A stretch of DNA of 64,000 nt from Azospirillum sp. TSA2s. GTDB lineage: Bacteria > Pseudomonadota > Alphaproteobacteria > Azospirillales > Azospirillaceae. Position 1 is the stretch's first letter. Each line of letters opens with the position of its first letter. Made by a program: the position numbers and the translations under genes. Shown here piece by piece: positions 46,042-55,121 of this stretch. The stretch is taken from contig NZ_CP039646.1 of the NCBI RefSeq assembly GCF_004923315.1, positions 469,780 through 533,779 on the forward strand. Direction: 5' to 3'. A model generated the notes under the pieces. The model ran no database searches. It had not been told where the DNA came from and worked only from the letters and a program-made list of their open reading frames with translations.

Positions 46042-47229
46042 GTGATCGTCGCCAATCCGCCCCGTTCCGCAGTCCGCTCCGCCGCCCCGTTCCGCAGACC
46101 GCTCCGTCGTCTGGCCGCCTGCCTGTCGCTCGCCGCCGCCCTCCTGGGTTCGGTCCCCGCCATCGCGCTGACCCCGCCGGACACGGCGGCCAAACAGGCC
46201 TATCTGGTCGATCTGACCAGTGGGGAGGTGCTGCTGGACAAGAACGGCGAAACCCGCATGGCGCCGTCGTCGATGACCAAGATGATGACGGCCTATCTCA
46301 CCTACGACGCGCTGGTCCATGGCCGGACGACGCTCGACACCGGCTTCCCGGTCAGCCAGACCGCCTGGAAGATGGGCGGCTCGCGCATGTTCCTGAAGCT
46401 GGGCAGTCAGGTGCGGGTGGAGGATCTGCTGCGCGGCCTGCTGATCGACAGCGGCAACGACGCCGCCGTGGCGCTGGCCGAGGGGCTGGCCGGCAGCCAA
46501 TCCGCCTTCGCCGCGATGATGAACGCCAAGGCGCGCGACCTGGGGATGACCGACACCCACTTCATGAACGCCAGCGGATGGCCGGACCCGGACCACTACA
46601 CCACCGCCCGCGATCTGGCGACCCTCGCCACCCACCTGATCCGCGACTTCCCGCAATTCTACCATTACGAGTCGGAACGGACCTTCACCTGGAACGGCAT
46701 CCGCCAGGGCAACCGCAATCCGCTGCTCTACCACCCGGTCAGCGTCGACGGCATCAAGACCGGCCACACCGAGGTCGGCGGCTACGGTCTGACCGCGTCG
46801 GGCGAGCGCAACGGCCGCCGTCTGGTTCTGGTGGTCAACGGCCTGCCCAGCCCGCAGTCCCGCAACGACGAGCCGACCCGGCTGCTCGACTGGGCCTGGA
46901 ACAGCTTCAAGCTCTACCCGCTGCTGCACAAGGGCGAGCTGGTCGAACAGGCGCCGGTATGGATGGGCGAGGAGGACAGCGTGCCGGTGACGGTCGCCGA
47001 CGACGTGACGGTGACCATGGCGCCCGCCGACCGCAACAGCCTGCATGTCGTCGCCACCCTGGCCGAACCGCTGCCCAGCCCGGTCCATCGCGGCGACGTC
47101 GTCGGCAAGCTCCGCGTCGACTATGACGGCGCCGTCCGCCGGACGGTCGATCTGATCGCCGGTGCCGACGTGCCGGCCTCCAGCGGCCTGACCGCTCTCG
47201 GTCAGCGGCTGGGGCAGATCCTGCCCTGA
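46042..47229 (+). CDS. D-alanyl-D-alanine carboxypeptidase (PBP5/DacA family)
   Basis: Periplasmic penicillin-binding carboxypeptidase, 395 residues from a GTG start with AGAGG upstream; an ATG at 45985 or 45922 is possible. A basic N-terminus and hydrophobic signal core end near PAIALT. Active-site motifs are SMTK (S77 to K80), SGND, and KTG in GIKTGHTEVGGYG. The C-terminal PBP5-type beta-domain is about 300-395. It trims the terminal D-Ala of peptidoglycan stem peptides. A stem-loop follows the stop. Confidence 0.9.
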   Translation: MIVANPPRSAVRSAAPFRRPLRRLAACLSLAAALLGSVPAIALTPPDTAAKQAYLVDLTSGEVLLDKNGETRMAPSSMTKMMTAYLTYDALVHGRTTLDTGFPVSQTAWKMGGSRMFLKLGSQVRVEDLLRGLLIDSGNDAAVALAEGLAGSQSAFAAMMNAKARDLGMTDTHFMNASGWPDPDHYTTARDLATLATHLIRDFPQFYHYESERTFTWNGIRQGNRNPLLYHPVSVDGIKTGHTEVGGYGLTASGERNGRRLVLVVNGLPSPQSRNDEPTRLLDWAWNSFKLYPLLHKGELVEQAPVWMGEEDSVPVTVADDVTVTMAPADRNSLHVVATLAEPLPSPVHRGDVVGKLRVDYDGAVRRTVDLIAGADVPASSGLTALGQRLGQILP

Positions 47230-47239
47230 CGGGATGGCT

Positions 47240-47262
47240 CCCTCTCCCGTCCCGGGAGAGGG
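47240..47262. terminator. stem-loop between dacA-like and FAH genes
   Basis: CCCTCTCCCG (47240-47249) pairs perfectly with CGGGAGAGGG (47253-47262) around a TCC loop, followed by CATTCTTCC. The sequence is a short form of the family A repeat. It lies between two convergent genes and probably ends transcription from either side. Confidence 0.65.
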
Positions 47263-47276
47263 CATTCTTCCCCCGC

Positions 47277-48014
47277 TCAATCCACCTTCAGCGTGATGGT
47301 GCCCATGGTGCCGTAGCGGGCGACCGACCGGCTGCCGGGCTCGACGAAGACGGTGCCGGTGCAGGATCCGGTGGTCACCACCTCTCCCGCATGCAGGCCG
47401 CCGAAGCTGCGGGTGCCGACATTGGCCATCCACACCAGCAGCCGAACCGGATCGCCGGCGCTGTTGCCGCCGACGACATCGACCTTGGTCTCGCCGTCGA
47501 CCTCCAGCGTCACCGCCTCTTTCAACGGGTCGAGCGAGCGCCAGTCGGCGATGGCCGGCCCGACGATCAGGGCGCCGTGGTTGAACTGGTCGGCCATATG
47601 GCTGAGCCTGTCCTGGCTGCCGAACCCGGCGAAGCGGGTGTCGACGATCTCCCAGGCCGGATGGACGGACGCAACGGCGTCCAGCACCTCTTCGCGGCTG
47701 TAGGGCTGCTCGCGCACCGGCAGGTCGCGGGCGAAGCGGTAGGCGATCTCCGCCTCCACCCCGATGACCTGGAAGATCTTGGCCGGCAGATGGTCGGTGC
47801 CTTCGAAGACGGTGGCGGCATTGATCGGCGCGCGGAACGGCTCGGCGTCGGGCGTGGCGGCGCCGACCTTCCAGGCGGTGACGGGGCCGAGGCGGCGGGC
47901 GACGGCATCCTGGATCGCATAGGCCTCCGCTTCGGTCGCCGGGCGGTTGTCCAGCCCGGTCAGCCACTGGCGGGTCTCGCGCGCGGCGATCAGGGCCTCG
48001 ACGGTATCGGTCAT
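47277..48014 (-). CDS. 2-keto-4-pentenoate hydratase-like FAH-family enzyme
   Basis: Fumarylacetoacetate-hydrolase-fold protein of 245 residues. AWKVGAATPDAEPFRAPI and the metal-binding E-x-E pair within GVEAEIAYRFARDL, then HPAWEIVDTRF and LHAGEVVTTGSCTGTVFV, fit the MhpD/HpaH hydratase group. It probably hydrates or decarboxylates a 2-oxo acid. The start ATG overlaps the LacI gene stop as ATGA (48011-48014). It is last in a run with the LacI regulator and a 2-hydroxyacid dehydrogenase. The substrate is not evident. Confidence 0.85.
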   Translation of the reverse strand: MTDTVEALIAARETRQWLTGLDNRPATEAEAYAIQDAVARRLGPVTAWKVGAATPDAEPFRAPINAATVFEGTDHLPAKIFQVIGVEAEIAYRFARDLPVREQPYSREEVLDAVASVHPAWEIVDTRFAGFGSQDRLSHMADQFNHGALIVGPAIADWRSLDPLKEAVTLEVDGETKVDVVGGNSAGDPVRLLVWMANVGTRSFGGLHAGEVVTTGSCTGTVFVEPGSRSVARYGTMGTITLKVD

Positions 48015-49135
48015 GACAGGTCTCTGTGGTGAGGGGAAGGGGAGGGGGCGCCGCCCAGGGTGTCGCTGGGAGCGCCGCAGGATTGGCGGACGACCAGCCG
48101 GCTCGGCAGGATGATCCGCTCGGGCGGGCCTTGCGGGTCGGCGATCCGGCGCAGCAGCAGCCGGGCGGCTTCCTGCCCGATCTGCCTTGCGGAGGTGGCG
48201 ACGGTGGTCAGCGCCGGCCGGCTGAGTGCGGCTTCCGGCACGTCGTCGAAGCCGGTGACGGCCAGATCGCGCCCGGCCCTCAGACCGCGCGCCTCCAGCC
48301 CCAGCATCAGGCCGAGCGCCACCACGTCGTTGTAGCACAGCGCCGCCGTCGGGGCGGCCATCGGGGCCTGCGGCCGATTCAGCAGATCATCAGCCATCTC
48401 AGCACCCGACCGCCGGGTCAGCGGGCAGCGCAGCACCAGATCGTCGGCCAGCCCATGCCGCCGCATCGCCGCGGTGAAGCCGGCATGGCGCGCCGCGTAG
48501 GCGGAATGGTCCAGCGTCCCGCCGACGAAGGCGATCCGCCGGTGACCCAGCGAGATGAGATGCTCGGTCACCGTCTCCATGCCCGCCTGGTAATCCACCC
48601 CGGCATAGTCTCTTCCCTGGTCGGACACGAAGCGCAGGGCCTGCACGCAGGGCAGCCGCCAGCGGTCCAACCGGTCGAGCAGCTCGGCTTGCGTTCCGGC
48701 GGCGGGGCAGAGGATCACCCCGTCGACATTGTGCTCCCGCATCCGCTGCAGGAATCGGTCCTGGCGCTCCGGCTGTTCGGCGGTGTTGGCGATGAAGGCG
48801 ACAAAGCCTTCGGTGTCCAGCACGTCGTCCACCCCCGCCGTCAACTCGGCATAGAAGGGGTTGTTCAGTTCGCAGACCAGCAGCCCGACCGTTTGGGTGC
48901 GGGCGGCGCGCAGGTTGGCGGCGCCGCGGTTGTAGATGTAGCCGAGCGCCGCCATGGCGGCCTGGACCCGCTCCCGCGTTTCCGCCGCCACCAGCGGGCT
49001 GCCGCGCAGCACCAGCGACACGGTCGAGCGCGACACCCCGGCATGGCCGGCGACCTCCGTCAGGGTGACGCTTTCCTGCTTGGCGTTGGCCGGTTTGCTG
49101 GTGGCCGGCTTGCTGCTATCGGGCGCTCTGGCCAC
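48011..49135 (-). CDS. LacI-family regulator
   Basis: LacI/GalR-type repressor of 374 residues. The N-terminal HTH and hinge read VTLTEVAGHAGVSRSTVSLV and YIYNRGAANLRAARTQTVGLL. A periplasmic-binding-protein-like effector domain follows, with DGVILCPAAGTQ, HRRIAFVGG and VTGFDDVPEA. A 20-residue N-terminal tail is rich in Lys/Ser/Ala. It sits between the hydroxyacid dehydrogenase and hydratase genes. A LacI-like palindrome, TTGGATCGATCCAA, lies at 53461-53474 upstream of the ABC operon, so this protein probably regulates transport together with catabolism. Confidence 0.92.
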   Translation of the reverse strand: MARAPDSSKPATSKPANAKQESVTLTEVAGHAGVSRSTVSLVLRGSPLVAAETRERVQAAMAALGYIYNRGAANLRAARTQTVGLLVCELNNPFYAELTAGVDDVLDTEGFVAFIANTAEQPERQDRFLQRMREHNVDGVILCPAAGTQAELLDRLDRWRLPCVQALRFVSDQGRDYAGVDYQAGMETVTEHLISLGHRRIAFVGGTLDHSAYAARHAGFTAAMRRHGLADDLVLRCPLTRRSGAEMADDLLNRPQAPMAAPTAALCYNDVVALGLMLGLEARGLRAGRDLAVTGFDDVPEAALSRPALTTVATSARQIGQEAARLLLRRIADPQGPPERIILPSRLVVRQSCGAPSDTLGGAPSPSPHHRDLS

Positions 49136-49147
49136 GGCGGCGGTGCC

Positions 49148-50086
49148 TCACACCACGGCGGTCGGCAGCGGCCGGCCGGCGAAGAAGGCTTCCAGATTGT
49201 CCAGCACCAGCTGGCCCATCGCCATCCGCGTTTCCACCGTGGCGCTGGCCTGATGCGGCTGCAGGACGACGTTGTCGAGGCCATAGAAGCCTTCCGGCAC
49301 GTTCGGCTCGTCGGCGAAGACGTCCAGCCCGGCGCCGCCGATCCGGCCCTCGGTCAGGGCGGCCAGCAGCTCCGGCTCGTCCACCACGCTGCCGCGGGCG
49401 ACATTGATCAGCAACCCCTCCGGCCCCAGCGCGTCCAGCACGGCGCGGCCGACCATGTTGCGGGCATCCGCCCCGGCCGAGGCGGCGACGATCAGGATGT
49501 CGCTCTCGCGCGCCAGATCGACCGGCGAGGCGACGAAGCGGTAGGACACGCCGTCGCGCGGCTTGCGGTTGGTGTAGGCGATGGTCATGCCGAAGGCTTC
49601 CGCGCGCTTGGCGATGGCCTCGCCGATGCGTCCCAGACCCAGCACGCCCAGCCGCTTGCCGCTGACCTTGCGGGCGAGCGGCAGCTTGCCCTTCGGCCAG
49701 TTTCCGGCGCGGACGAAGCGGTCGCCCACCATCATCCGGCGCGAGGCGGCGATCATCAGCCCGATGGCGAGGTCGGCGACGTCGTCGGTCAGCACGTCCG
49801 GCGTGTTGGTCACCCGCACGCCGCGGCCGCGGGCATGCTCCAGATCGACCGCGTCGGTGCCGACGCCGTTGATGGTGACGATCCCGAGATTGGGCAGCGC
49901 CTCGACCACCGCCTTCTTCACGCCGGTCCCGCCGCCGGTGACGACGGCGCGCACCCGGTCGGCGACCTCGGCGATCAGCCGGTCGCGGTCGGGGGCCGCG
50001 GACAGGCGGTGGACGGTGTAGGCCGCATCCAGCGCCTGCTCGATGGCGGGCATCATGGGTTCGACCAGCAGGATTTCGGGCTTCAT
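49148..50086 (-). CDS. D-2-hydroxyacid dehydrogenase (glyoxylate/hydroxypyruvate reductase-like)
   Basis: NAD(P)H-dependent 2-hydroxyacid dehydrogenase, 312 residues. The Rossmann motif GLGRIGEAIAKRAEAFG is followed by the catalytic Arg in NVARGSVVDE, the Glu in DVFADEPNVP and the His in LQPHQASAT. A dimer of the GhrB/GyaR kind would reduce hydroxypyruvate, glyoxylate or a related 2-oxo acid. It is the first gene of the leftward trio with LacI and the FAH hydratase, 12 bp before LacI. Upstream lies a MITE-like palindrome separating it from the ABC operon. Confidence 0.9.
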   Translation of the reverse strand: MKPEILLVEPMMPAIEQALDAAYTVHRLSAAPDRDRLIAEVADRVRAVVTGGGTGVKKAVVEALPNLGIVTINGVGTDAVDLEHARGRGVRVTNTPDVLTDDVADLAIGLMIAASRRMMVGDRFVRAGNWPKGKLPLARKVSGKRLGVLGLGRIGEAIAKRAEAFGMTIAYTNRKPRDGVSYRFVASPVDLARESDILIVAASAGADARNMVGRAVLDALGPEGLLINVARGSVVDEPELLAALTEGRIGGAGLDVFADEPNVPEGFYGLDNVVLQPHQASATVETRMAMGQLVLDNLEAFFAGRPLPTAVV

Positions 50087-50165
50087 CGCAATTTGTCCTT
50101 GGTGGAACAGAAAGTCCTTAGAGCCTGTTTGGAAACGCCCAACCTGTTCTGATCCTTTTCCAACC

Positions 50166-50250
50166 CGTCATCCCCGCGAAGGCGGGGATCCAGGCTTCCC
50201 ACCAGGGAACACCGTGGAATAGCTGGATTCCCGCTTTCGCGGGAATGACG
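50166..50250. repeat. MITE-like palindromic repeat (family B), copy 2
   Basis: Eighty-five-bp imperfect inverted repeat, left arm CGTCATCCCCGCGAAGGCGG and right arm CCGCTTTCGCGGGAATGACG, with ATCCAG / CTGGAT continuing the arms. It lies between the ABC ATPase gene and the dehydrogenase gene and resembles the copy in the iteron array at 40467-40547. Confidence 0.82.
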
Positions 50251-50295
50251 ATGGAAGGGCGTCGAGTGTTGCCGACGGACTTTTCAAACGGGCTC

Positions 50296-51084
50296 TTAGT
50301 GCGCCAGGATCTGGCCCAGGAAGCTTCGGGTCCGCTCCGATTTCGGATCGGTGAAGAACGCCTCCGGCGTGTTCTGCTCGACGATCTCGCCGCGGTCCAT
50401 GAAGATCACGCGGTGGGCGACCGACTTGGCGAACCCCATCTCGTGCGTCACGCACAGCATGGTCATGCCGTCTTCCGCCAGCCCGATCATGGTGTCGAGC
50501 ACCTCCTTCACCATCTCCGGATCCAGCGCGGAGGTCGGCTCGTCGAACAGCATCACCTTCGGGTTCATGCACAGCGACCGCGCGATGGCGACGCGCTGCT
50601 GCTGGCCGCCCGACAGCTGGCCGGGGTATTTGTCGGCCTGTTCGGGGATGCGCACCCGCTCCAGATAGCGGATGGCGGTGGCCTTCGCCTCGGCCTTGGT
50701 CGTGCCGCGCACCTTCATCGGCGCCAGCATGCAGTTCTCCAGCACGGTCAGGTGCGGGAACAGGTTGAAGCTCTGGAACACCATGCCGACCTCGCGCCGG
50801 ACGGTGTCGAGCTGGCGGTGGTGCGGGCCGAGTTCGACGCCGTTGACGGTGATCCGGCCCTTCTGGTGGCGTTCCAGCTGGTTGATGCAGCGGATCAGGG
50901 TCGATTTGCCCGATCCGGACGGGCCGCAGATGACGATGCGCTCACCCCGGTGGACCTCCAGGTCGATGTCCTTCAGCACCTGGAAATGATCGTACCATTT
51001 CTGGACGCCTTCCATGCGGATGACGACATCCGCGCTCATCGCGGGCGCGACGCCGTCGCGCGTCGGCTCAGACGCCATTGCCAT
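50296..51084 (-). CDS. polar amino acid ABC transporter ATPase
   Basis: ABC ATPase of 262 residues, of the GlnQ/HisP/ArtP type. Walker A is GPSGSGKST, the Q-loop [14 protein letters not shown], the signature [13 protein letters not shown], Walker [15 protein letters not shown] and the switch His in CVTHEMGFA. An N-terminal extension of about 20 residues precedes the domain. The ATG at 51084 has GGAGG 9 nt upstream. It is last in the operon permease-permease-binding protein-ATPase, which forms a complete importer for an amino acid or similar small acid. Confidence 0.93.
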   Translation of the reverse strand: MAMASEPTRDGVAPAMSADVVIRMEGVQKWYDHFQVLKDIDLEVHRGERIVICGPSGSGKSTLIRCINQLERHQKGRITVNGVELGPHHRQLDTVRREVGMVFQSFNLFPHLTVLENCMLAPMKVRGTTKAEAKATAIRYLERVRIPEQADKYPGQLSGGQQQRVAIARSLCMNPKVMLFDEPTSALDPEMVKEVLDTMIGLAEDGMTMLCVTHEMGFAKSVAHRVIFMDRGEIVEQNTPEAFFTDPKSERTRSFLGQILAH

Positions 51085-51121
51085 GGTCGTAACCTCCACC
51101 GGGGATTGCGCTTCGTTCGAC

Positions 51122-51931
51122 TTAGGACTTGCTGGCGGTGACGGCCGCCGGCAGGTCGGTGCCCAGCCACTTCTGATGGATGGCGTTCAGCTCGCCGTTC
51201 TTCTTCACGGTGTCGAGGAAGCCGTTGACCCAGCCCATCAGCTTGTCCTGGCCCTGGCGAAGGGCGATGCCCTGCACCTGGCTCTTCAGCACGAACTTCA
51301 TCTCGTAATTGGCCTGCGGCGCCATCGTCTTGATCTGCTGCGCCACCACGTTGCTGACGCCCAGCGCATCGACCTGACCGGACAGCAGGGCCTGCACGGC
51401 GCTGGCGTCGTCGTCGAAGCGCATGATGCGGGCATCCTTGGGCGCCACCGCGCTCAGCGACTGGTCCTGCGTGCTGGCGCGGGCGACGCCGACGCTCTTG
51501 CCCGACAGGTCTTCCGGCTTCTTGACCGCCGACTTCTGCGGGGCGAGCAGCCCGATCTCGATCGCCGCATAGGGCTCGGAGAAGGCGACCTGCTTGGCGC
51601 GCTCCGGCGTGACGCCGAGCGAGGCGACCAGCACGTCGACCTTGCCAGTCAGCAGGTAGGGGATGCGGTTCGGCCCGGTCACCGGCACGATGTCGACCGG
51701 CACGCCCATGTGCTTGGCCATCAGCTTGGCGACGTCGGCGTCATAGCCGTCCGGCTTGCCTTCGCTATTGGTGATGCCGAAGGGAGGGAAGTCGACCAGC
51801 ATGCCGATGGTCAGCTTGCCCTTGCCCTTGATCTCCTCGACGCTCTGGGCGTGCGCGGTGGCGGTGAGGCCAATAGCGGCGGACATCAGGGCGCCGGCGA
51901 CGACGAGGCGGCGGGTGACGGTGAAGGCCAT
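51122..51931 (-). CDS. periplasmic amino-acid-type solute-binding protein
   Basis: SBP_bac_3 family binding protein of 269 residues. A signal peptide ([20 protein letters not shown]..., cleavage near ATAHAQ) is followed by [40 protein letters not shown] and [16 protein letters not shown], as in glutamine/cystine-type proteins. The ATG at 51931 has GGAGGAAA upstream. The ligand is not determined. Association with a LacI regulator, a hydratase and a hydroxyacid dehydrogenase hints at a substrate other than a common amino acid. Confidence 0.92.
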   Translation of the reverse strand: MAFTVTRRLVVAGALMSAAIGLTATAHAQSVEEIKGKGKLTIGMLVDFPPFGITNSEGKPDGYDADVAKLMAKHMGVPVDIVPVTGPNRIPYLLTGKVDVLVASLGVTPERAKQVAFSEPYAAIEIGLLAPQKSAVKKPEDLSGKSVGVARASTQDQSLSAVAPKDARIMRFDDDASAVQALLSGQVDALGVSNVVAQQIKTMAPQANYEMKFVLKSQVQGIALRQGQDKLMGWVNGFLDTVKKNGELNAIHQKWLGTDLPAAVTASKS

Positions 51932-51961
51932 GGGTGTTTCCTCCAAGTGCTTATTGGGTGT

Positions 51962-52615
51962 TTAACGGGAAGGCGCGGCGTAGCGGGCTTCCAGACGCTG
52001 ACTCAACAGCGACAGCGGCCAGCACAGCGCGAAATAGATCGCGGCGACGATGCTGAAGACCAGGAAGGGCTGGAAGGTGGCGTTGTTGACGATCTGCCCG
52101 GCACGGGTCAGCTCGACGAAGCCGATGATGGCGGCCAGCGAGGTGCCCTTGATCACCTGGACCAGATATCCCACGGTCGGCGGCACGGCGACCTTCACCG
52201 CCTGCGGCAGGATCACGTAGCGCATCAGGCCGGGATAGCGCAGGCCGAGCGCCGACGCCGCCTCCCACTGGCCGCGCGGCACCGACTGGATGCAGCCGCG
52301 CCAGATCTCGCCCAGGAAGGCGCTGGTGTTCAGCGTCAGCCCGACCGCCGCGGCGACCCACGGGCTCATGTCAATGCCGATCACGGTGGCGCCGAAGAAC
52401 ACGAGGAACAGCTGCATCAGCAGCGGCGTGCCCTGGAAGACCTGGATGTAGCCGGTCGCCAGCAAGCGCAGCGGCTTCACGTCGGACGTGCGGCCCAGCG
52501 CCACGAACAGCCCGACGATGCCGCCGCCGATGAAGGCGATGACCGACAGCATCAGCGTCCATTGCACGGCGCTGAGCAGGAACAGGAATTCGTTGTATCC
52601 AAATGCGCGGATCAT
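51962..52615 (-). CDS. amino-acid-type ABC transporter permease
   Basis: HisM/GlnP-type permease of 217 residues with about five membrane segments. The cytoplasmic EAA loop is QWEAASALGLRYPGLMRYVI and the N-terminal part has YIQVFQGTPLLMQLFLVFFG, which is diagnostic for the family. It pairs with the permease gene 14 bp upstream to form the heterodimeric channel. Confidence 0.93.
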   Translation of the reverse strand: MIRAFGYNEFLFLLSAVQWTLMLSVIAFIGGGIVGLFVALGRTSDVKPLRLLATGYIQVFQGTPLLMQLFLVFFGATVIGIDMSPWVAAAVGLTLNTSAFLGEIWRGCIQSVPRGQWEAASALGLRYPGLMRYVILPQAVKVAVPPTVGYLVQVIKGTSLAAIIGFVELTRAGQIVNNATFQPFLVFSIVAAIYFALCWPLSLLSQRLEARYAAPSR

Positions 52616-52629
52616 CGCTCAGCCCCCTC

Positions 52630-53304
52630 TCAGCGCCGGTCAACGGTATAGGCGAAGGCCAGCCGGTAGATGCCGGCGAACAGCGCCGAGAACATCAGCG
52701 CCAGCACCAGATAGATGCCGGTCACCACGATGTAGATCTCGAAGCTGCGGAAGGTCTGCGACTGGATGTTGTTGGCGACCGACGTCAGCTCGTCGGCGGA
52801 GATGGCGGACACCACGCTCGAACTCAGCATCAGCAGGATGAACTGGCTGGTCAGCGCCGGATAGACCGTGCGTAGCGCCGGCTTCAGCACGACATAGCGG
52901 AAGACCTGCAGCGGCCGCAGCCCCAGCGCCAGCCCGGCTTCGATCTGGCCCTTGTGGATGGATTCGATGCCGGCGCGGATGATCTCGGTGGCATAGGCGC
53001 CGACATTGACGACCATCGCGATCAGCGCCGCCACATCCGGCGACAGCCTGAGGCCGATGCTCGGCAGCCCGAAGAAGATCAGGAAGATCTGCACCAGGAA
53101 GGGCGTGTTGCGGATGACCTCGATATAGGCGTTGATCAGCCAGCGCACCGGCTTGGGCCCGGAGGTCTTGCCCAGCGCGCAGACGATGGCGATCACCAGG
53201 CCGATGGCCATGGCGCCGAACGACAGCCTGACGGTCAGCCAGGCGCCGTCGAGCAGGTAATCCCACGACGCGAACACCGCGTCGAATTGAAAATCGTAGG
53301 TCAC
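52630..53304 (-). CDS. amino-acid-type ABC transporter permease
   Basis: HisQ/GlnP-type permease of 224 residues with about five membrane segments. It has YIEVIRNTPFLVQIFLIFFG near the N-terminus and the EAA loop QIEAGLALGLRPLQVFRYVV. It is the first gene of the four-gene importer operon reading left. The ribosome site GGAGGAACG lies just upstream. The divergent 319-bp region before it carries the LacI-like operator. Confidence 0.93.
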   Translation of the reverse strand: MTYDFQFDAVFASWDYLLDGAWLTVRLSFGAMAIGLVIAIVCALGKTSGPKPVRWLINAYIEVIRNTPFLVQIFLIFFGLPSIGLRLSPDVAALIAMVVNVGAYATEIIRAGIESIHKGQIEAGLALGLRPLQVFRYVVLKPALRTVYPALTSQFILLMLSSSVVSAISADELTSVANNIQSQTFRSFEIYIVVTGIYLVLALMFSALFAGIYRLAFAYTVDRR

Positions 53305-53460
53305 GGGCGTTCCTCCGCACCCGCGTCGCGCCGCCCTTTAAGGCCGGCGTCGCGCGGATTGCCTTTGTCCGCTTGGGCTGTCGTCCGGGGAAGCCTCACC
53401 CGGACCGCCGGGACGCCGCGACGACGGCGGTCCCGCTCTCTCAGTGTTCGTACACGGTAA

Positions 53461-53474
53461 TTGGATCGATCCAA
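53461..53474. promoter_or_regulatory. LacI-type operator palindrome
   Basis: Perfect 14-bp palindrome TTGGATCGATCCAA with the central CG typical of LacI-family operators, in the 319-bp divergent gap (53305-53623) between the ABC operon and the MFS gene. The LacI regulator encoded at 48011-49135 is the only LacI family protein in the window and is the probable ligand. Nothing else was recognised in the gap. Confidence 0.6.
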
Positions 53475-53623
53475 AAGCGCAACGGGAAATGAGGAGTGCC
53501 GTGATGATTTGCAGACCAGACATTTGATCGGGTCCAGCATGTGCGGAAACCTTCCGGCGGCGCAGGGCGTTTCACCGGACACCGGAACGCCGCCCGACCG
53601 TCAGCCTCGAGGAGCCCCCCGAC

Positions 53624-55108
53624 ATGACCGCAGGAACCAGTGCCGTCAGGAGCACCGCCGCGGTGAGCAGCCTCGTCCCCGCCCGGATGGACCGGCTGCC
53701 CTGGGCGCGCTTCCACTGGATGGTGGTGGTCGGGCTGGGCGTCAGCTGGATTCTCGACGGCATCGAAATCCAGCTGATCTCCGCCTCCGGCTACAAGGAA
53801 ACCTTGGGCATGTCGAGTGCCGAGGTCGGGTTCGCCGGCACCGTCTACCTGATGGGGCAGGTGGTGGGCGCGCTGGTTTTCGGGCGGCTGACCGACCGCT
53901 GGGGGCGCAAGAAGCTGTTCATCACCACGCTGGCGCTCTACCTGATCGCGTCGGGCATCGCCGGTTTCGCCTGGACGCCCTGGTTCCTCTATGTCTGGCG
54001 CTTCATCGCCGGGATGGGCATCGGCGGTGAATATGCCGCCGTCAACTCCGCCATCGACGAACTGATCCCCGCGCGTTTCCGCGGCCGGGTCGACATCGCC
54101 ATCAACGGCACCTATTGGGGCGGCGCGATGATCGGCGCGGTCGGCAGCGTCTTCCTGCTCGACCATTCACTGGTGCCGGAAAATCTCGGCTGGCGCATCG
54201 CCTTCTTCATCGGCCCGCTGTTGGGACTGATCATCATCTATTTGCGCCGGCACATCCCGGAAAGCCCGCGCTGGATGGTCACCCACGGGATGGAGGACGA
54301 GGCCGAGCGCATCGTCGACGACATCGAGGCCAGCGTGCGCGCGCAGGGCAAGGCGCTGGCCCCGGTCGATCCCAAACGTGCCATGCACATCATTCCGGAA
54401 GATCATGTGTCCTGGGCACAGCTGGTCGACGTGTTCTTCCGGCAATACCCGTCGCGCACCTTCCTGGGCGTGACGATGATGGTGACGCAGTCCTTCCTCT
54501 ACAACGCGATCTTCTTCACCTATGCCCTGGTTCTGCAGAATTTCTACCATCTCGATCCGTCGCAGACGGCGCTCTATTTCTTCCCCTTCGCCGCCGGCAA
54601 CCTGATCGGGCCGCTGCTGCTGGGGCCGCTGTTCGACACGGTGGGGCGGCGGCGGATGATCTTCGGCACCTATCTGCTGGCGGGCGTGGTGCTGCTGGTC
54701 TCGGCCTTCCTGTTCCGCCAGGGGGTGCTGACGGCGAACACGCACACGATCTTCTGGTGCGTCTCCTTCTTCTTCGCCTCGGCCGGCGCCTCGTCCGCCT
54801 ATCTGACGGTCAGCGAGATCTTCCCGCTGGAGGTCCGGGCGCAGGCGATCTCCTATTTCTTCGCCATCGCCCAGGTGGTGGGCTCCACCGGCCCGCTGCT
54901 GTTCGGCTGGCTGGTGGGGGAGGGGACGGAGCGCGACCCGCTGTTCTGGGGCTATGTGGTGGGATCGGTGGTGATGATGTTCGGCGGAATGGTCGCCCTG
55001 GTCTATGGCGTCGACGCCGAAGGCAAGGGGCTGGAGGACATCGCCGAACCGCTGACCAAGGCCAACCGCGACCAGGGCGTGGGAGAGGAGGCGGCGGAGA
55101 CGATCTGA
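53624..55108 (+). CDS. MFS transporter, sugar/organic-acid porter type
   Basis: Major facilitator of 494 residues with 12 membrane segments. TM1 has SWILDGIEIQLISASG, the A-motif loop GRLTDRWGRKKLFI, and the second-half GPLFDTVGRRRMI. TM4-5 includes WRFIAGMGIGGEYAAVNSAI, as in sugar and aromatic-acid porters. A cytoplasmic insert of about 60 residues between TM6 and TM7 is normal for sugar-porter types. The ATG has GAGGAG upstream. It is divergent from the ABC importer and probably shares LacI control. The substrate is unknown. Confidence 0.88.
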   Translation: MTAGTSAVRSTAAVSSLVPARMDRLPWARFHWMVVVGLGVSWILDGIEIQLISASGYKETLGMSSAEVGFAGTVYLMGQVVGALVFGRLTDRWGRKKLFITTLALYLIASGIAGFAWTPWFLYVWRFIAGMGIGGEYAAVNSAIDELIPARFRGRVDIAINGTYWGGAMIGAVGSVFLLDHSLVPENLGWRIAFFIGPLLGLIIIYLRRHIPESPRWMVTHGMEDEAERIVDDIEASVRAQGKALAPVDPKRAMHIIPEDHVSWAQLVDVFFRQYPSRTFLGVTMMVTQSFLYNAIFFTYALVLQNFYHLDPSQTALYFFPFAAGNLIGPLLLGPLFDTVGRRRMIFGTYLLAGVVLLVSAFLFRQGVLTANTHTIFWCVSFFFASAGASSAYLTVSEIFPLEVRAQAISYFFAIAQVVGSTGPLLFGWLVGEGTERDPLFWGYVVGSVVMMFGGMVALVYGVDAEGKGLEDIAEPLTKANRDQGVGEEAAETI

Positions 55109-55121
55109 CGGCTTGTCGTCG

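Noticed and set aside
40467..50250. Insertion sequence explaining the family B palindromes
   Set aside because: No transposase gene lies near either copy and no clear target duplication was seen, so they are only called MITE-like.
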